From assembly GCA_949130495.1 (NCBI GenBank), contig OX422222.1, forward strand, positions 273,906,109 through 273,970,108: a DNA stretch of 64,000 nucleotides. Direction: 5' to 3'. This DNA comes from Sambucus nigra. Taxonomy: Eukaryota; Streptophyta; Magnoliopsida; Dipsacales; Adoxaceae. Below, in pieces: positions 45,774-56,010 of this stretch (its first letter is position 1; each line of letters starts with the position of its first letter). A program made the position numbers and the translations under genes. The notes beneath the pieces were generated by a model. It ran no database searches. It had not been told where the DNA came from and worked only from the letters and a program-made list of their open reading frames with translations.

Positions 45774-48700
45774 TGTGACACCCCGCCTAATTTATATACC
45801 GGGCGATCACCCCTTTATTAAATTAAATCAAGGTAAACAGTTGGTTCATTCTCAGCATCACTGTCGATAAAAATAATTTTTTTCCAATTTAGCACCCTAA
45901 ATAATTAAGCTAAGTTTCAAAACCATTTTCATACATACTTTCCAAATTTTATTTAAAGAAAATCATATATTTTATTAACAACATTCAAAAAGTAAGAATC
46001 ACACCACATCAAATATCTGCAACATAGTTCAATTAATTTAAAATATTCGTCAATCGAATGTCAACATGCGAAATATAAAGTAACACAATCGAACTGAATA
46101 AAACCCATAGTGACAATACTAGAAATAACTGGAAATACAAATGTCCCCATAACAATGAAATAATAGAGAGAGCTACACATGCTCAACTAAATGAAAGTAC
46201 TAAGAGTGGATTTGGATGAACGAAGTCGTCTATTCAAAAGACCTGCAACTCCCACCTAAGCTGCAGCGCGTTCCTTCCAAGAGATCCTAAGCAAGACGCC
46301 CCTGTGGCTAAGCACCTGTGAAACATACATATATATACAAGAGAGAGAGAGAGAGAAAAAAAACGGGTCAGAGCCCGAAAGTGTGTTTGATTTAAAATTC
46401 GTTTAGCAAGTATTTAAATTGATACAGGCCAATGCAATAACATATTAGAGCGACACTCTCTTGAGAAATTCTCACCTCTCTTCTAATGTGCACGTCTATC
46501 GTACTAACCTTCCCAACGGTTTATCTTATCAGGTTATCATACTAACCTTCCCAATAATTTAGCTTATCTTAACTTGCTCATAAGATTTCAAAACCGAACA
46601 ATATCATTGTTTAAAAAGAATACTTCCAATTAGCAGCACGACTCTCGTTTTTGCTTTATTAATTTATTAAGTTTCCCAGTGTCATAATATACTTTCACAA
46701 AACAAGTATTTACTATTTGAGTCATCAACCATGTCCTACTTATCAAATCACAGTAGGCAGTTTCAAATTTCCAAATCTCATATATATATATTAACTACTC
46801 GTATAATATATATATAATAACAGCACCCCACATAAAACTATGGTGCGTGCATACTTCTACTATCCAAACCCCATACCACTCATATCAAGGTGAATACAAA
46901 TTCGGAATCACTCTCGAATTGTATTAACACATACACAAACAATATCGAGGCGAAGCATAGATTCCAAGTCTCTAAGAGGATGGCACATACTCGTGTCTCT
47001 TAGGATCGTCTGAACTATCAATTCGATAGCCTGTACCAAGGATATCTATCTTCTAGGGTACAAGTCAATATCCCCCATAAAGGTCCCATCGAGATAAGAC
47101 TGTCCCAGCGCGGTAACCTCAAGGATAGCAAGTAGCGCGGTATGTTTTTCACATGTATATAATATATGTACACACAATCATATAAATATACCACTTTTAT
47201 CACATTTAATATAGTTTCATCTCATCACCCATAATTACAACATTCACCCTTAATTTCACATTATTAGTATTACGTATAAGGTTTCATCTCTAACCTTACC
47301 TCGAAGGGTTTTCTCACTTATTTCGTGACACTCGTGGACTTTATTCTTCCAAGTAGAAAATTCAGTAGGTGTCATTATTACGTTTCAACGTAACTCTCTT
47401 ACTCGCCTCACCCTTTAATATATCAATTTACTAACCCTAAAGTAAATATCCCATAAATACCATTCTCGTCGAATATTAATGATCCCAACATTTATTCATA
47501 CGCCCTACTGGTCCTCCATGTCTCCCAAATCATTATACTAAGAATGCCCAAGAATTATATCATGACAATTAGATTTTTAAATCATTTACAAAGGGGAAAT
47601 AAGAGTCTGCCAGGAGGGGTCGATCGATCGAGGTCTGGGGCTCGATCGATGGAACCTTCGATCGATCGAATCTCTATGCTCGATCGATCGATCAAGCAGG
47701 TATTTCGATTTTCTGCAGAATTGCAGTTACGGGTTCTACCAATTTTCTTCATCCAAATACATGTTTTCCAACCCCAAACGTCCAAGAATTCTACTACTAA
47801 CATTATAACAATATACCAGATGTTTCTAACGTAAGGCATGTACATATTCATCATTTAAACATGGAATTTCCACCCAAAATTGCATCTAATTATCAAGAAC
47901 CCTAAAATTTTCTTAAACAGTTTTCTAACAAATCTTTCTCCAGAATTTCTTTCTTATAATCATCAAAATTTCTTGGTTAATTTCCTCTACATGGCAAGGG
48001 TTTCCAGAATCATCACAACAACCAATACTACATGGATTTTCCTATCACAAATTGGGTTTTCTTCTACATAATTCATCCCTAACCATTCCTAAACTAATAT
48101 GGAGATTGCACCAACGAAAATAGCAAGTTAAACACTTGCCTGGGATTTTCAGAAGTCTGGATTGCGGCTGATTTTGGTGTGGTTGCGTTCCCCTTCTCGC
48201 GATCTACGCGTTGGTGGTGGCGGCGGTGCAAACCGGTGACTTTTTGGCGTTGAATTGCCTTGAGGGCTCTCTCCTCTCTTCTCCAATAGCCGTTCTAGGG
48301 TTCTGAATATTCTAACCCTAAATGAATAACCTAAATGGCTGATATAGGTTGCTGAATTTCGTGGGTTTAATTACCCAAAAAGGTAAAATGATCAAAATGC
48401 CCTCCCGGGTTACTAATTAGGCCTAAAAACGCCCCGAGACCCAAACTACACCCCCGGGTACACTTTTCTGACTATCCCGACCCTTCCGAACGCGTTGGCG
48501 CGCTCAAAACGACCATACAGGCAACTTATAAAATATTTATTTTTTTATTTATCAAAATTTAGTCCCGACGCGACACGAGCACGTTCCGACTTAAATTTCT
48601 GAAATTGTCATTTAACTCACTCATGACATTCAATATAACCAATATACTATATTACTTTTCTCATTAGTAATATTCAACAAATTTCCCATAATTACTAACT

Positions 48701-48816
48701 CTCGTCACGTTAATAATTATAACATAATTAATTTCCGGATTTTTATTAAATAATTTACTCACATTAAATTTAATAAATCCCCAAATTAATATAGCATAAA
48801 AATACGGGGTATTACA
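45774..48816 (-). repeat. 5' LTR of element A (right copy)
   Basis: 3043 bp, TGTGACACC...GTATTACA. Almost identical to the left copy, with shorter TA and GA tracts. The palindromes at 47621-47690 include three perfect CGATCGATCG copies. Promoter position was not determined. Confidence 0.95.
47621..47690. repeat. CGATCGATCG palindrome array in LTR A (right copy)
   Basis: Decamers start at 47621, 47643, 47659 and 47681 (spacings 22, 16, 22), identical to the left copy. The second is CGATCGATGG. The left copy is mutated at different positions (first and second units), so each LTR has lost different bases since insertion. Confidence 0.85.
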
Positions 48817-51116
48817 TAAAGTAAGCCTAGAGTTGAAGTTAAAGGAATAATACCACACTTGAGAAACCCCTATCTCTAGTTAGAATCTAAAATGAGTATT
48901 ATAACTAGAATTTTGATTTTCTCTCGAAAATCATTTACCCTCTCTCGAGGCGTAAATTAAAATGTAAGAGTGCAAAATTAATCATCAAAAGGACATTCAA
49001 TTTAAATTAATTAATTAAATTAGTATTAACATCAAATAATGGGTCACCCCTCCCCTTGAAAGGGGTTTTAGCCTATTATGATATCAAATATGATAAACAA
49101 ACATTCAATAGGCATTTAATATAAAAAAGTGGAGAGAAGAACTATCAAACCAATCTCTTGAATTTCATTGTCTTCAATCCTTGAATTAGAAACATACAAC
49201 CCTCCAAGTGAGTGATCAACAAAAATATAAATAAAACATTTCACTCAATTTGTATCTCACAGATTTATTTTCTCACTAATCTCTAAAAAAATAAAATAAA
49301 ATAAATTCTAGCCTAAAAAAAACTATACTAAAATGGTGTTTCTCTCTCTAAAAATATCTCTCCTTCTCTTTGAGTCTTCATCTTCTTTAAATAGTAGGCA
49401 TGGAGCTTAGGGTAATTATGGGAAATACACACTAATGTGCATTAGGGGTGTGGATATTTGGGTGAGGGTAATTAAGGTAATGGGCACACATGTATTATGG
49501 GTGAGGTCATGTGGACGAAGTGGCGAAATAAGATAAGGAATAGGTTGGGGGTATTTTTGGAATAAGGTTATAAGGTTTAAAACATAAGTGGGTTTTATTT
49601 TTGTTTGGCAGGTGACAAAAATCGTATAAGGCTTTGGGTCATGGGTTTGAAATGATGAAATGGGTTTTGAATGGGTATTGGGTTTGTGTTGTGGATGGAG
49701 CTCGGGTTAGGAAGATGTTAGTAGGATCGAGTTGGTCGCTCGTGGGTTTGGGTGCTTCTAGGTTTGGATTTTATTCCGCCAGGTATGATGACATGTGGTG
49801 GTCAAATTGGAGCTATGGTTTGCGGGTTCGGATTCAGTGTTGGTTGGGTCGGCCAACAGGGAGAGATAAGGTCGTGTGTTAGATGGTCAGAGAAGCAGGT
49901 CTAGTTGAGTGAAGGTCGGGCAGCCCCGGGTCAGAGAGGAGGCATATGGTTGCGCCGGAATGGATTTTGAGTGGGTTTTGGGGGTTGATAGAGCTTGGTA
50001 TTAGCAGGTAGGAATAGAGGTTCCGGGTATGGCAAGTGTAAGGGTTTTGGAGCCACCACCTGCAGGTTGTGGCAGGTGGTGGAGTGTTGTTGTGTTAATG
50101 GAGGTTTGAAGAGAGAGAGAGAGTGGAGGGAGGTTGAAGATGGGTAGGGAATTAGTTAGGTGTGTGTGTGTGGTATATGTTATGAAGGTGTGAATGGGGG
50201 GATTTAGTTTGGGTTTAGGTGAGTGTATAGGTTTCTATGTGTGTATTTAATTTGTGACTCTTACAAAATAAAAAATAAATCTAATAAAATAAAAACAAGT
50301 AAAATAAAAATAAAAACTAAACTAAAAATAAAAACAAAACTCAACTGAAAATAAACTCACTAAAAAATAAATAAATAAAAATGACGCGACACAAAATACA
50401 AATTCTAAAAACTAAATACGACTCAAATAAAAACTAATAAAATAAAAATAAAGCTAAACAAAAATTAATAATAAACTAACTAAAAACTAAAAACAAACAA
50501 AATTAAATAATGATAAATACCCGATGCACTAAGATAAAAATATATCCTTTAAAAATAAATAAAATATATTAAATTCTTAATCTATAAAATAAAATTCAAG
50601 TAATAAAAACTGCATATCAAATAAAAATAAAACCTAAAGTCCTAACAATATAAAATCTAGAAAAACTAAAAAGAAAGACTAAAATTAAAAACTAATAAAA
50701 ATATAAAATAAAAGAAATATAAAATAAATTCTAAAAATTTCTAAATAAATCTTAAAATAAAACCTAAAAATAAAACGACACAAAATAAAAATCTAGAAAA
50801 ATCTAAAAAGCACAAACTAAACACAAACGGGGCTCAGGTGAAGGTTTGGCTAGGTTAGTCTTGGGTAAGGTTACGGGACAAGAAAATTAGCTCCATATGT
50901 TGCGCATTGGCCATGAAATAAGCGTCGAACTTTGCAAACGGCTATCAAGCCTGCACATTAAATAATTACGCATATAAGATCCATATTGTCGAGAATTAGC
51001 AACTAAAATACGTCTATTCAGGGTATAAAATGTACACTTTTGGGTGCTTATCACCCAACGTACTTTTGGCAGCGGCGGATGGCCACCTCGCTTCTTCGAT
51101 TGCATGAGGTGTTACA

Positions 51117-51903
51117 TGATGCTTCTCTACACATGAGAATTATGATATCTTCATAAATTTGTGAGTGACTTCCTAAATATGTAAGATCATGAGGGTTTAA
51201 TAAAGTAAAGGATCAATGGGTTTGCATAATGGACTCTCTTAAAAAACGTTAAATAGTTTGTCGTTATTATTTTAAGAAGCATTTAAATTTATGTCATATT
51301 GCATAATTCGAGTCAATTTCATTTTGTTTAACATTCTTACACCTAATATTGAAATTAAGTTCTTTATTTATAAGTATCTCATGAGTTCATGCAACTTTGT
51401 TACCTATGCCTATGTTGATTTGCCCATGAAATTTTTTCACACAGTTACATTCTGCTTTCACGATTTGAATATTTTAGTGTTATTCCATAGTGTATTGTAT
51501 CTGTACCTATATATACTTCTTATACTTGAGGAAATTAAAAAATTTCAAATATAGTCGGTATGACTTTTGGAAATCTATCGCATGTATTTTACCGATTATC
51601 TTTCTAATGATATTTATTTTGGATTCATGTGATACTAACATTTCAAGATTAATGTCTAGCCATTTGTTTATTATGGACAAGAAGGGGATAAACAAGTTGA
51701 GATGGAGTTTATTTTTATTTAAACTCGTATGCATCATGGTATTTTTTTTCTCGTATGTAAAGGTCATTCTGCTCTGATGATGATTTCATGGACCGTACAA
51801 CATAAAGACTTTCAGTTGAAGACTTATACATTTGTACGCTTTCGTTCCTTAGTTTAGGAGGACATTAGTTGTAGTCTTAGGGGTCAATTTTGGCTTCGGG
51901 TTG
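51117..51903 (+). other. 3' untranslated part of the copia element (right piece)
   Basis: It continues the sequence interrupted at 17966. Frames of 86-95 codons at 51291-51777 are AT-rich and unrecognised; I do not call them genes. A purine-rich stretch (TTTAGGAGGACATTAG, about 51852-51867) could be part of the polypurine region. Confidence 0.4.
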
Positions 51904-53082
51904 TGTTTGGTACCGGAGCGAAAAGCATAGATTTGTAAGAGTAAAGTTTATAATTGTTATTTTTTATTTGTCTTCTCCCATTACTCCCCACTGCACCATC
52001 ATGAGAATTTTTAATTATTCGGAGAGAAGAATCATTGGTGTCATTTACAAGATTGAATATCATTCTTACATCATTCACTATGAAGAGTTATGAAGAGGTT
52101 TGGTAGCTTGAAATATTTAGGGGTAGTGTTTTTAAAAGAGTTTGTTTTTAAAAGTTTTTCAAAATATTTTTTATTTTGGTAAGTTTTTTGAAAGTCTCAG
52201 GAGGTCATTAAAATGATGACATATGTCATTTGAATGATTTCTCGAAGGCCGTTAAAATGAGGTTCCCACATTCGAATGAGATCTTAAGCATCGCCTTCTT
52301 AGTCAGATCTAGGATGCCATTCTAAGTATCATTAGAAGCCCTTCGAACGAGCTTGAGTACATCGTTCGAATGAGGTTGTAGTTCATTCAAAAGAGTATGT
52401 GTGTTTTTTAAAATAGAACTGATGAAATCTTTTATCCCCATATCCTTGTAAAAACTTTTCTTATAAAAATAAATACAAGTTTGGATTTATTTATAAGTAT
52501 TTTTAGAGTTCTTCTTGTGATCAAATACTAAAATTGTTTTATCCAAAACTCTTGGATCTTTTGGGATCACTTTTCCAAACCAAGAAGAATACATTCCAAA
52601 GTTCTAAACCCTTGTAGACATGTTCTCTACTACTGATTTGTGGAGTCAAGGCTCTACGATTGAGGAAGACCAGAATTGCATATTTTAATGGTTGATCGGT
52701 GGATGCCGATGGAAGATCATCTTCTTATGGGTGGTGATCAACTGCATAACTTTCTATTTAAGATTCAAAGAATCTTATGCATTATACTTAGTGGATATCT
52801 ATGTAGGTTGTAAGTCATTAAGTATATATCTTATCTTTAACAGTGTTGAATTAAAGGTCTTGCCCAAAAGTGAATTTTTCTTCTATTACTTTTTCTTAAT
52901 TTCTTTAAAAATGTTAATTTTAACTTTATTTCTTCCTGTTTGGTTGGGGGATTTAGTTTGAATTTGTCTTTAAACGATCTTGCATGGTCACTTTAAATTA
53001 AATCACATTAAAATTTGGTAAAACGTGAATCGTTGTTGAGTAACCTAAGATACAAGTAAATCCATATAACTCATGCCTTTTC
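51904..53082 (+). repeat. 3' LTR of the SIRE-like element
   Basis: About 1.18 kb, aligned with the two pieces of the 5' LTR. It ends near CCTTTTCA (53082). It contains 230 bp (52250-52480) missing from the 5' copy, with TTCGAA palindromes at 52272, 52343 and 52366; the last two have centres 23 bp apart. Confidence 0.75.
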
Positions 53083-53974
53083 AATTTCTTATTACAGACA
53101 AACTCAACCATGCATATTACTTATAGCAGTCTAAGATTTTTCCATATGACAGAAAAACTAAACCATGAATAATATATCTTGTCTTGTTGTGACTTAATGT
53201 TTTTCTTTATTGCATAAATATATTTTGTAAGACTTTCCATAAATGATAATTTTTTTGTTCAATCCTGCGAAATTGAACCATAGAGGAAACCATAATTTCA
53301 TAATTATGTTATGTTATGCAAGACTTTCCATAGAGGATACCATATATGATATTGTTTATGCCCTGTACATTATCTACTAGGCTCAACATTATGTAATTTT
53401 AGGTAGACGACAACGAATTTTGTCAATTGTATATAACATGCCCGATTATGTCACCTGTATATAATGTGCCTGATTTTGTGACATGGCTTTATGGCTCTGG
53501 AAATGTGACATACCTATCTTTCCCCAACTCATTCATTAAAAAAAGTGCATCCTTAAACTTTTATATCCAAATGTCAATTGTTTCATGTATTGGCTTTAGT
53601 GATTTTCTTCATTATAGTTTAGTATGTATTGGCTTCAACTATTCTTTAATTTAATTATACAAATATATGATCAAACCGAGTGAGAGTTTCAACTTACAAG
53701 TCCACCCAAATAAGTTGATTATGCACCTCCAACTACCCTTTCGCAATAACTTCCATTAATATATATGCCATAAGTTGTGGATTATTGTAAATATGGAAGA
53801 TATAATATGACAATGTAATAATGGAATATAGATTAAAAAATGCATTTCTTAAAAGAAACATGCTTTATTTTTATTTTTTATGAAATTATATTTGTCAAAG
53901 TATTAACTTCCATATTATCAAATTATGTTTACGTTGTATTGTTGTGTTAAAAAGAAAAATCGGTTCCTGGGGCA

Positions 53975-54064
53975 TATATATATATATATATGTATGTATG
54001 TATAAAGAGAGAGGTAGGTAAGGAGGCAGAGATAGACAGAGAGAGAGAGAGAGACAGAGAGAGA
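53975..54064 (+). repeat. (TA)n, TATG and (GA)n microsatellite
   Basis: TA repeats (53975-53990), TATG units, then GA-rich sequence with ACAGAGA interruptions up to the start of the possible MITE. Confidence 0.9.
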
Positions 54065-54067
54065 GGT

Positions 54068-54415
54068 CGTCTTAGGTGAAGACCTCTTATGGCGCAGATG
54101 TTGTGCAAACCATTTTTTTTAAATAGTAAAAGGAATGAATTTTCCAAATTTTTTTCACCAAAAAATCAATCATAAAATGGGTGAGATGATCATAAAAAGT
54201 TTCGACGGTCGAAACTGCATATTTACACATTTTTTTTGCATATCACCGCCTCCCACCCACTTTTTGATTGAAATTTTTGATAATTATTTTTAAAATGACC
54301 TTCTCACTATGAAAATCATATCCATGAAGTTTTATCAAAAAAATCATTTTTAATAATTTAAAAAAAAAATAGTATATATCGAAGCATGTAAGATAAGGAG
54401 TCCTTACATGAGACT
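54068..54415. mobile_element. Possible MITE with degenerate inverted ends
   Basis: The left end TCTTAGGTGAAGACCTCTTA and the complement of the right end (TCTCATGTAAGGACTCCTTA) match at about 14 of 20 positions. The body is AT-rich and non-coding and contains an internal small palindrome (TTTCGACGGTCGAAA, about 54201). Microsatellites flank both sides. No target duplication was identified. The match is weak. Confidence 0.3.
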
Positions 54416-54961
54416 CTTTGTGTATGTGTGTGTGTGTATATATATATATTGTGTCAATAAATTTTGATGTGTAGCCTTTCACGGACCAATGCTTTTAGTT
54501 ATTATGGTATTATCATATTTGAAGAATATTACTATTATGAATTTGTTTTCTTAAATTATTATTGCGTACAAAAGTACTTTGTGTCAAAAAATATGTATAA
54601 TGTTTAATAATTACTTTGTTTACTTGTGTAATATATACTTACCATTGAAATCATTATAAATTAGAATGTTTCTATTACGTGGTTGGACACACACACCTAT
54701 AAGTAATATTATATTGTTGCAAAAATTTCATATTGAAAACTTAAAAAAATTGATGGTGATTCGGAATACTTTTTTCTGAAGACATTCAATGCATTGTGAT
54801 TGTTTATAAAGCAGACTAGTATATAATTTGATTGTTTGTAAAGCAGACTAGTATAGCTAAATAATTTTTTTACATTATTTGCAAGAAAATATGCATTCTG
54901 ATTTATCATATAAATTATTCTATATTTTATTTGTTTGTGTATGTTTGGTGTTTTGATTTAA

Positions 54962-55210
54962 TTGTGGTGTTTGTTCATTATTTCAAACTTCACCTCCACT
55001 TCTAAGAAAAAGGTCCACGGTAGAACACATGGTACAGAAATCGATTGTCTTATTAGGAAATTTGGGGGTATAAAATTCCAATTCAATAGGATGTATTGTA
55101 TAATAAACCGATTGGATTTACTACATACTGTTTCCCTAAGAATATTGGCTTTATTGTAGGGACTTTTGCAATATTAAAGGTGGATAAGGGGCGTATTGAT
55201 GGGAAAGAGA
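54962..55210 (+). pseudogene. Ptta/transposase_24-like N-terminal remnant (outer CACTA)
   Basis: The frame reads SSTSKKKVHGRTHGTEIDCLIRKFGGIKFQFNRM and continues after a stop at 55159 with TVGTFAI-like traces. It resembles the conserved start of the second protein of plant CACTA elements (R-G-x-T-x-G-x-x-L-D-x-L, then a K-I-x-I-like strand). Similarity is by eye and limited. Confidence 0.4.
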
Positions 55211-55438
55211 ATACATAAATGATTGATTAGATTTTAGGATATTTATTTTCTTCGTCTATTCGATTTAAAAAAAGTTATTTTGGTTTGATATTTTTAACTC
55301 AGTAAAACTTATGCAGTCCAAATTTAACTTAGACATCACAAATATGGAGGTTATGAGATATTTTAATAATGTCTAGTTTGAATTTTTAGTTTAATTTGTA
55401 CTTACTATTAAATATGTTCTTTTTCTTTATAAAATAAG

Positions 55439-55651
55439 ATGCTTGAATTTCAACAAAGCTCAGAGGTTTCAAATAAGGCTTCAATTTGTGAAAATATATT
55501 GGGAAAGTGGTCGGGGCATTTGAAGGGAATTGGTACTAGCCCCAGACTTGTGAAATCATTATGCATACACAATTTCAATATGGATAAGAAAAACTTGGAA
55601 ATGACGATCATAGATTTAAAGATACTTATCCAAGGTATTGTGTCAGATTAA
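55439..55651 (+). pseudogene. Ptta/transposase_24-like C-terminal remnant (outer CACTA)
   Basis: A 70-codon frame contains ASICENILGKWSGHLKGIGTSPRLVK. This matches the conserved (V/I)LG.RSGY.KGLG.GP.P stretch near the end of plant Ptta/En-Spm second proteins. It lies directly before the probable subterminal region at 55680-56010, as expected for the last exon of such an element. Introns or breaks separate it from 54962-55210. Confidence 0.5.
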
Positions 55652-55679
55652 CTAGCATGAAGAACGCATTACAACTAGA

Positions 55680-56010
55680 GAAAGATGTTTCCATTGAAGA
55701 ATATTCATCCCCCTCAGATCTACTTGCATGATGAAAAGGGTTGTTAAGGAAACAATATTTTTTTTGCAACCAAAACTATCTTCTTTTGTAATGAAAAATT
55801 ACGTTAAAAAATACTTTCAGCAACAAAAAAATAACTTTTAGCAATGGATTTTAGTCGTATTAAAATATCTTTTGCAATGCAATATTAGTATATTTTTCAA
55901 TGAAATATTTTTTTCATAAGAATTTTTGCAAATGACATGGTAAGTATTTTGTAACAAAAATCTTACTCTTTTTCCAACAGACTTCTCTGTTGCAAAACAT
56001 GTTTGCAACG
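55680..56010. repeat. Probable right subterminal region of the outer CACTA
   Basis: It is rich in TTTTGCAA, TAGCAATGG, TTGCAACG and CCAACAG words in both orientations, the vocabulary of CACTA subterminal repeats with CACTACAAGAAAA ends. The expected complement of that end (CTTGTAGTG) is not present, so the terminus seems lost. Confidence 0.4.

Larger units (their letters stand above)
37867..48816 (-). mobile_element. Structurally complete Tekay/Del chromovirus (Ty3/gypsy), element A
   Basis: 10,950 bp with a perfect 5-bp target duplication TAAAG. LTRs are 37867-40917 (3051 bp) and 45774-48816 (3043 bp). Reading right to left: PBS (45760-45771), gag, protease, RT, RNase H, integrase with chromodomain (end 40931), polypurine tract and 3' LTR. 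Domain order and the C-terminal chromodomain place it in the Tekay/Del group. Sister LTRs differ at roughly 10 sites in the first 540 aligned bases by eye, so it is the youngest large insertion here. Gag-pol is one frame broken by at least eight nonsense codons and two frameshifts, so it cannot move by itself. Confidence 0.95.
19863..51053 (-). mobile_element. Tat/Athila-like large non-autonomous element with two further insertions
   Basis: LTRs of about 2.8 kb (19863-22663, and 37267-51053 minus the nested Tekay element) begin TGATAGAC and end GCTTATCA. Flanks are CCTAA (19858-19862) and CCCAA (51054-51058), a target duplication with one mismatch. Next to the right LTR, on the - strand, is TGGCGTCGTTGCCA, a Tat/Athila-type primer site, so the element reads right to left. 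After removing the insertions the internal region is about 4.8 kb. It contains a stop-ridden Pro-rich frame (34661-36282) but no protease, reverse transcriptase or integrase. Confidence 0.8.
37267..51053 (-). repeat. 5' LTR of the Tat/Athila-like element, split by Tekay element A
   Basis: The two pieces 37267-37866 and 48817-51053 (net about 2.83 kb) together match the left LTR 19863-22663. The target TAAAG is duplicated at the insertion (37862-37866 and 48817-48821). The right end is GCTTATCA at 51053. Confidence 0.85.
17967..51116 (+). mobile_element. Solo chromovirus-type LTR (family D) split by a 31-kb insertion
   Basis: The left edge is TGTAACACCCCGTAATTTT at 17967 and the right edge is GAGGTGTTACA ending at 51116. 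Both are flanked by TGATG (17962-17966 and 51117-51121), a perfect 5-bp target duplication. The LTR body is 17967-19862 plus 51054-51116, about 1.96 kb. The start resembles the complement of the Tekay LTR end (TGTAATACCCCGTATTTTT), so it is probably a related lineage in + orientation. No internal region exists, so it arose by LTR-LTR recombination. The Tat/Athila-like element sits 63 bp from its right end. Confidence 0.85.
3810..53082 (+). mobile_element. SIRE/Maximus-like Ty1/copia element, degenerate and split by nested insertions
   Basis: Order on the + strand: 5' LTR in two pieces (about 3810-4171 and 11846-12409), a primer-binding site (12411-12424), degenerate gag, protease, integrase, reverse transcriptase and RNase H (12490-17343), a long 3' untranslated part (17344-17966 and 51117-51903), and the 3' LTR (about 51904-53082). 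PR-INT-RT-RH order is diagnostic of copia. The Gag motif KSIDERV..CERGWTPP and the long 3' tail suggest the SIRE lineage. Every domain has stops or frameshifts. Sister LTRs are clearly diverged, so this is an old insertion. Target duplications could not be fixed because the LTR starts are unclear. Confidence 0.8.
53083..54961. other. Interior of the outer CACTA (inferred), mostly nothing recognised
   Basis: AT-rich sequence with short unsupported frames. It contains a TA/GA microsatellite and a possible MITE (separate entries). Confidence 0.3.
832..56010 (+). mobile_element. Degraded outer CACTA (En/Spm) element hosting the whole nest (inferred)
   Basis: Three things point to an outer CACTA element. 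A CACTACAAGAAAA-type terminus lies at 832. Two peptides resembling the second (Ptta/transposase_24-type) protein of plant CACTA elements lie at 54962-55210 and 55439-55651. A stretch rich in TTGCAA-type words at 55680-56010 resembles CACTA subterminal repeats. If correct, the element was small (roughly 5 kb once insertions are subtracted) and was inflated by a LINE at 2247-3527 and by the copia nest at about 3810-53082. No matching GTAGTG terminus was found on the right, so that end is truncated, mutated or misplaced. Seen: the end motif and peptide similarity. Inferred: that both belong to one element. Confidence 0.4.

Noticed and set aside
51291..51777. Two overlapping frames of 87 and 95 codons in the copia 3' region, as an env-like ORF
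   Set aside because: The composition is simply AT-rich, with no signal peptide plus anchor arrangement or recognisable motif.
3810..53082. 5-bp target duplication of the SIRE-like element
   Set aside because: The LTR starts are not resolved; ATTTC after 53082 has no convincing partner near 3800.
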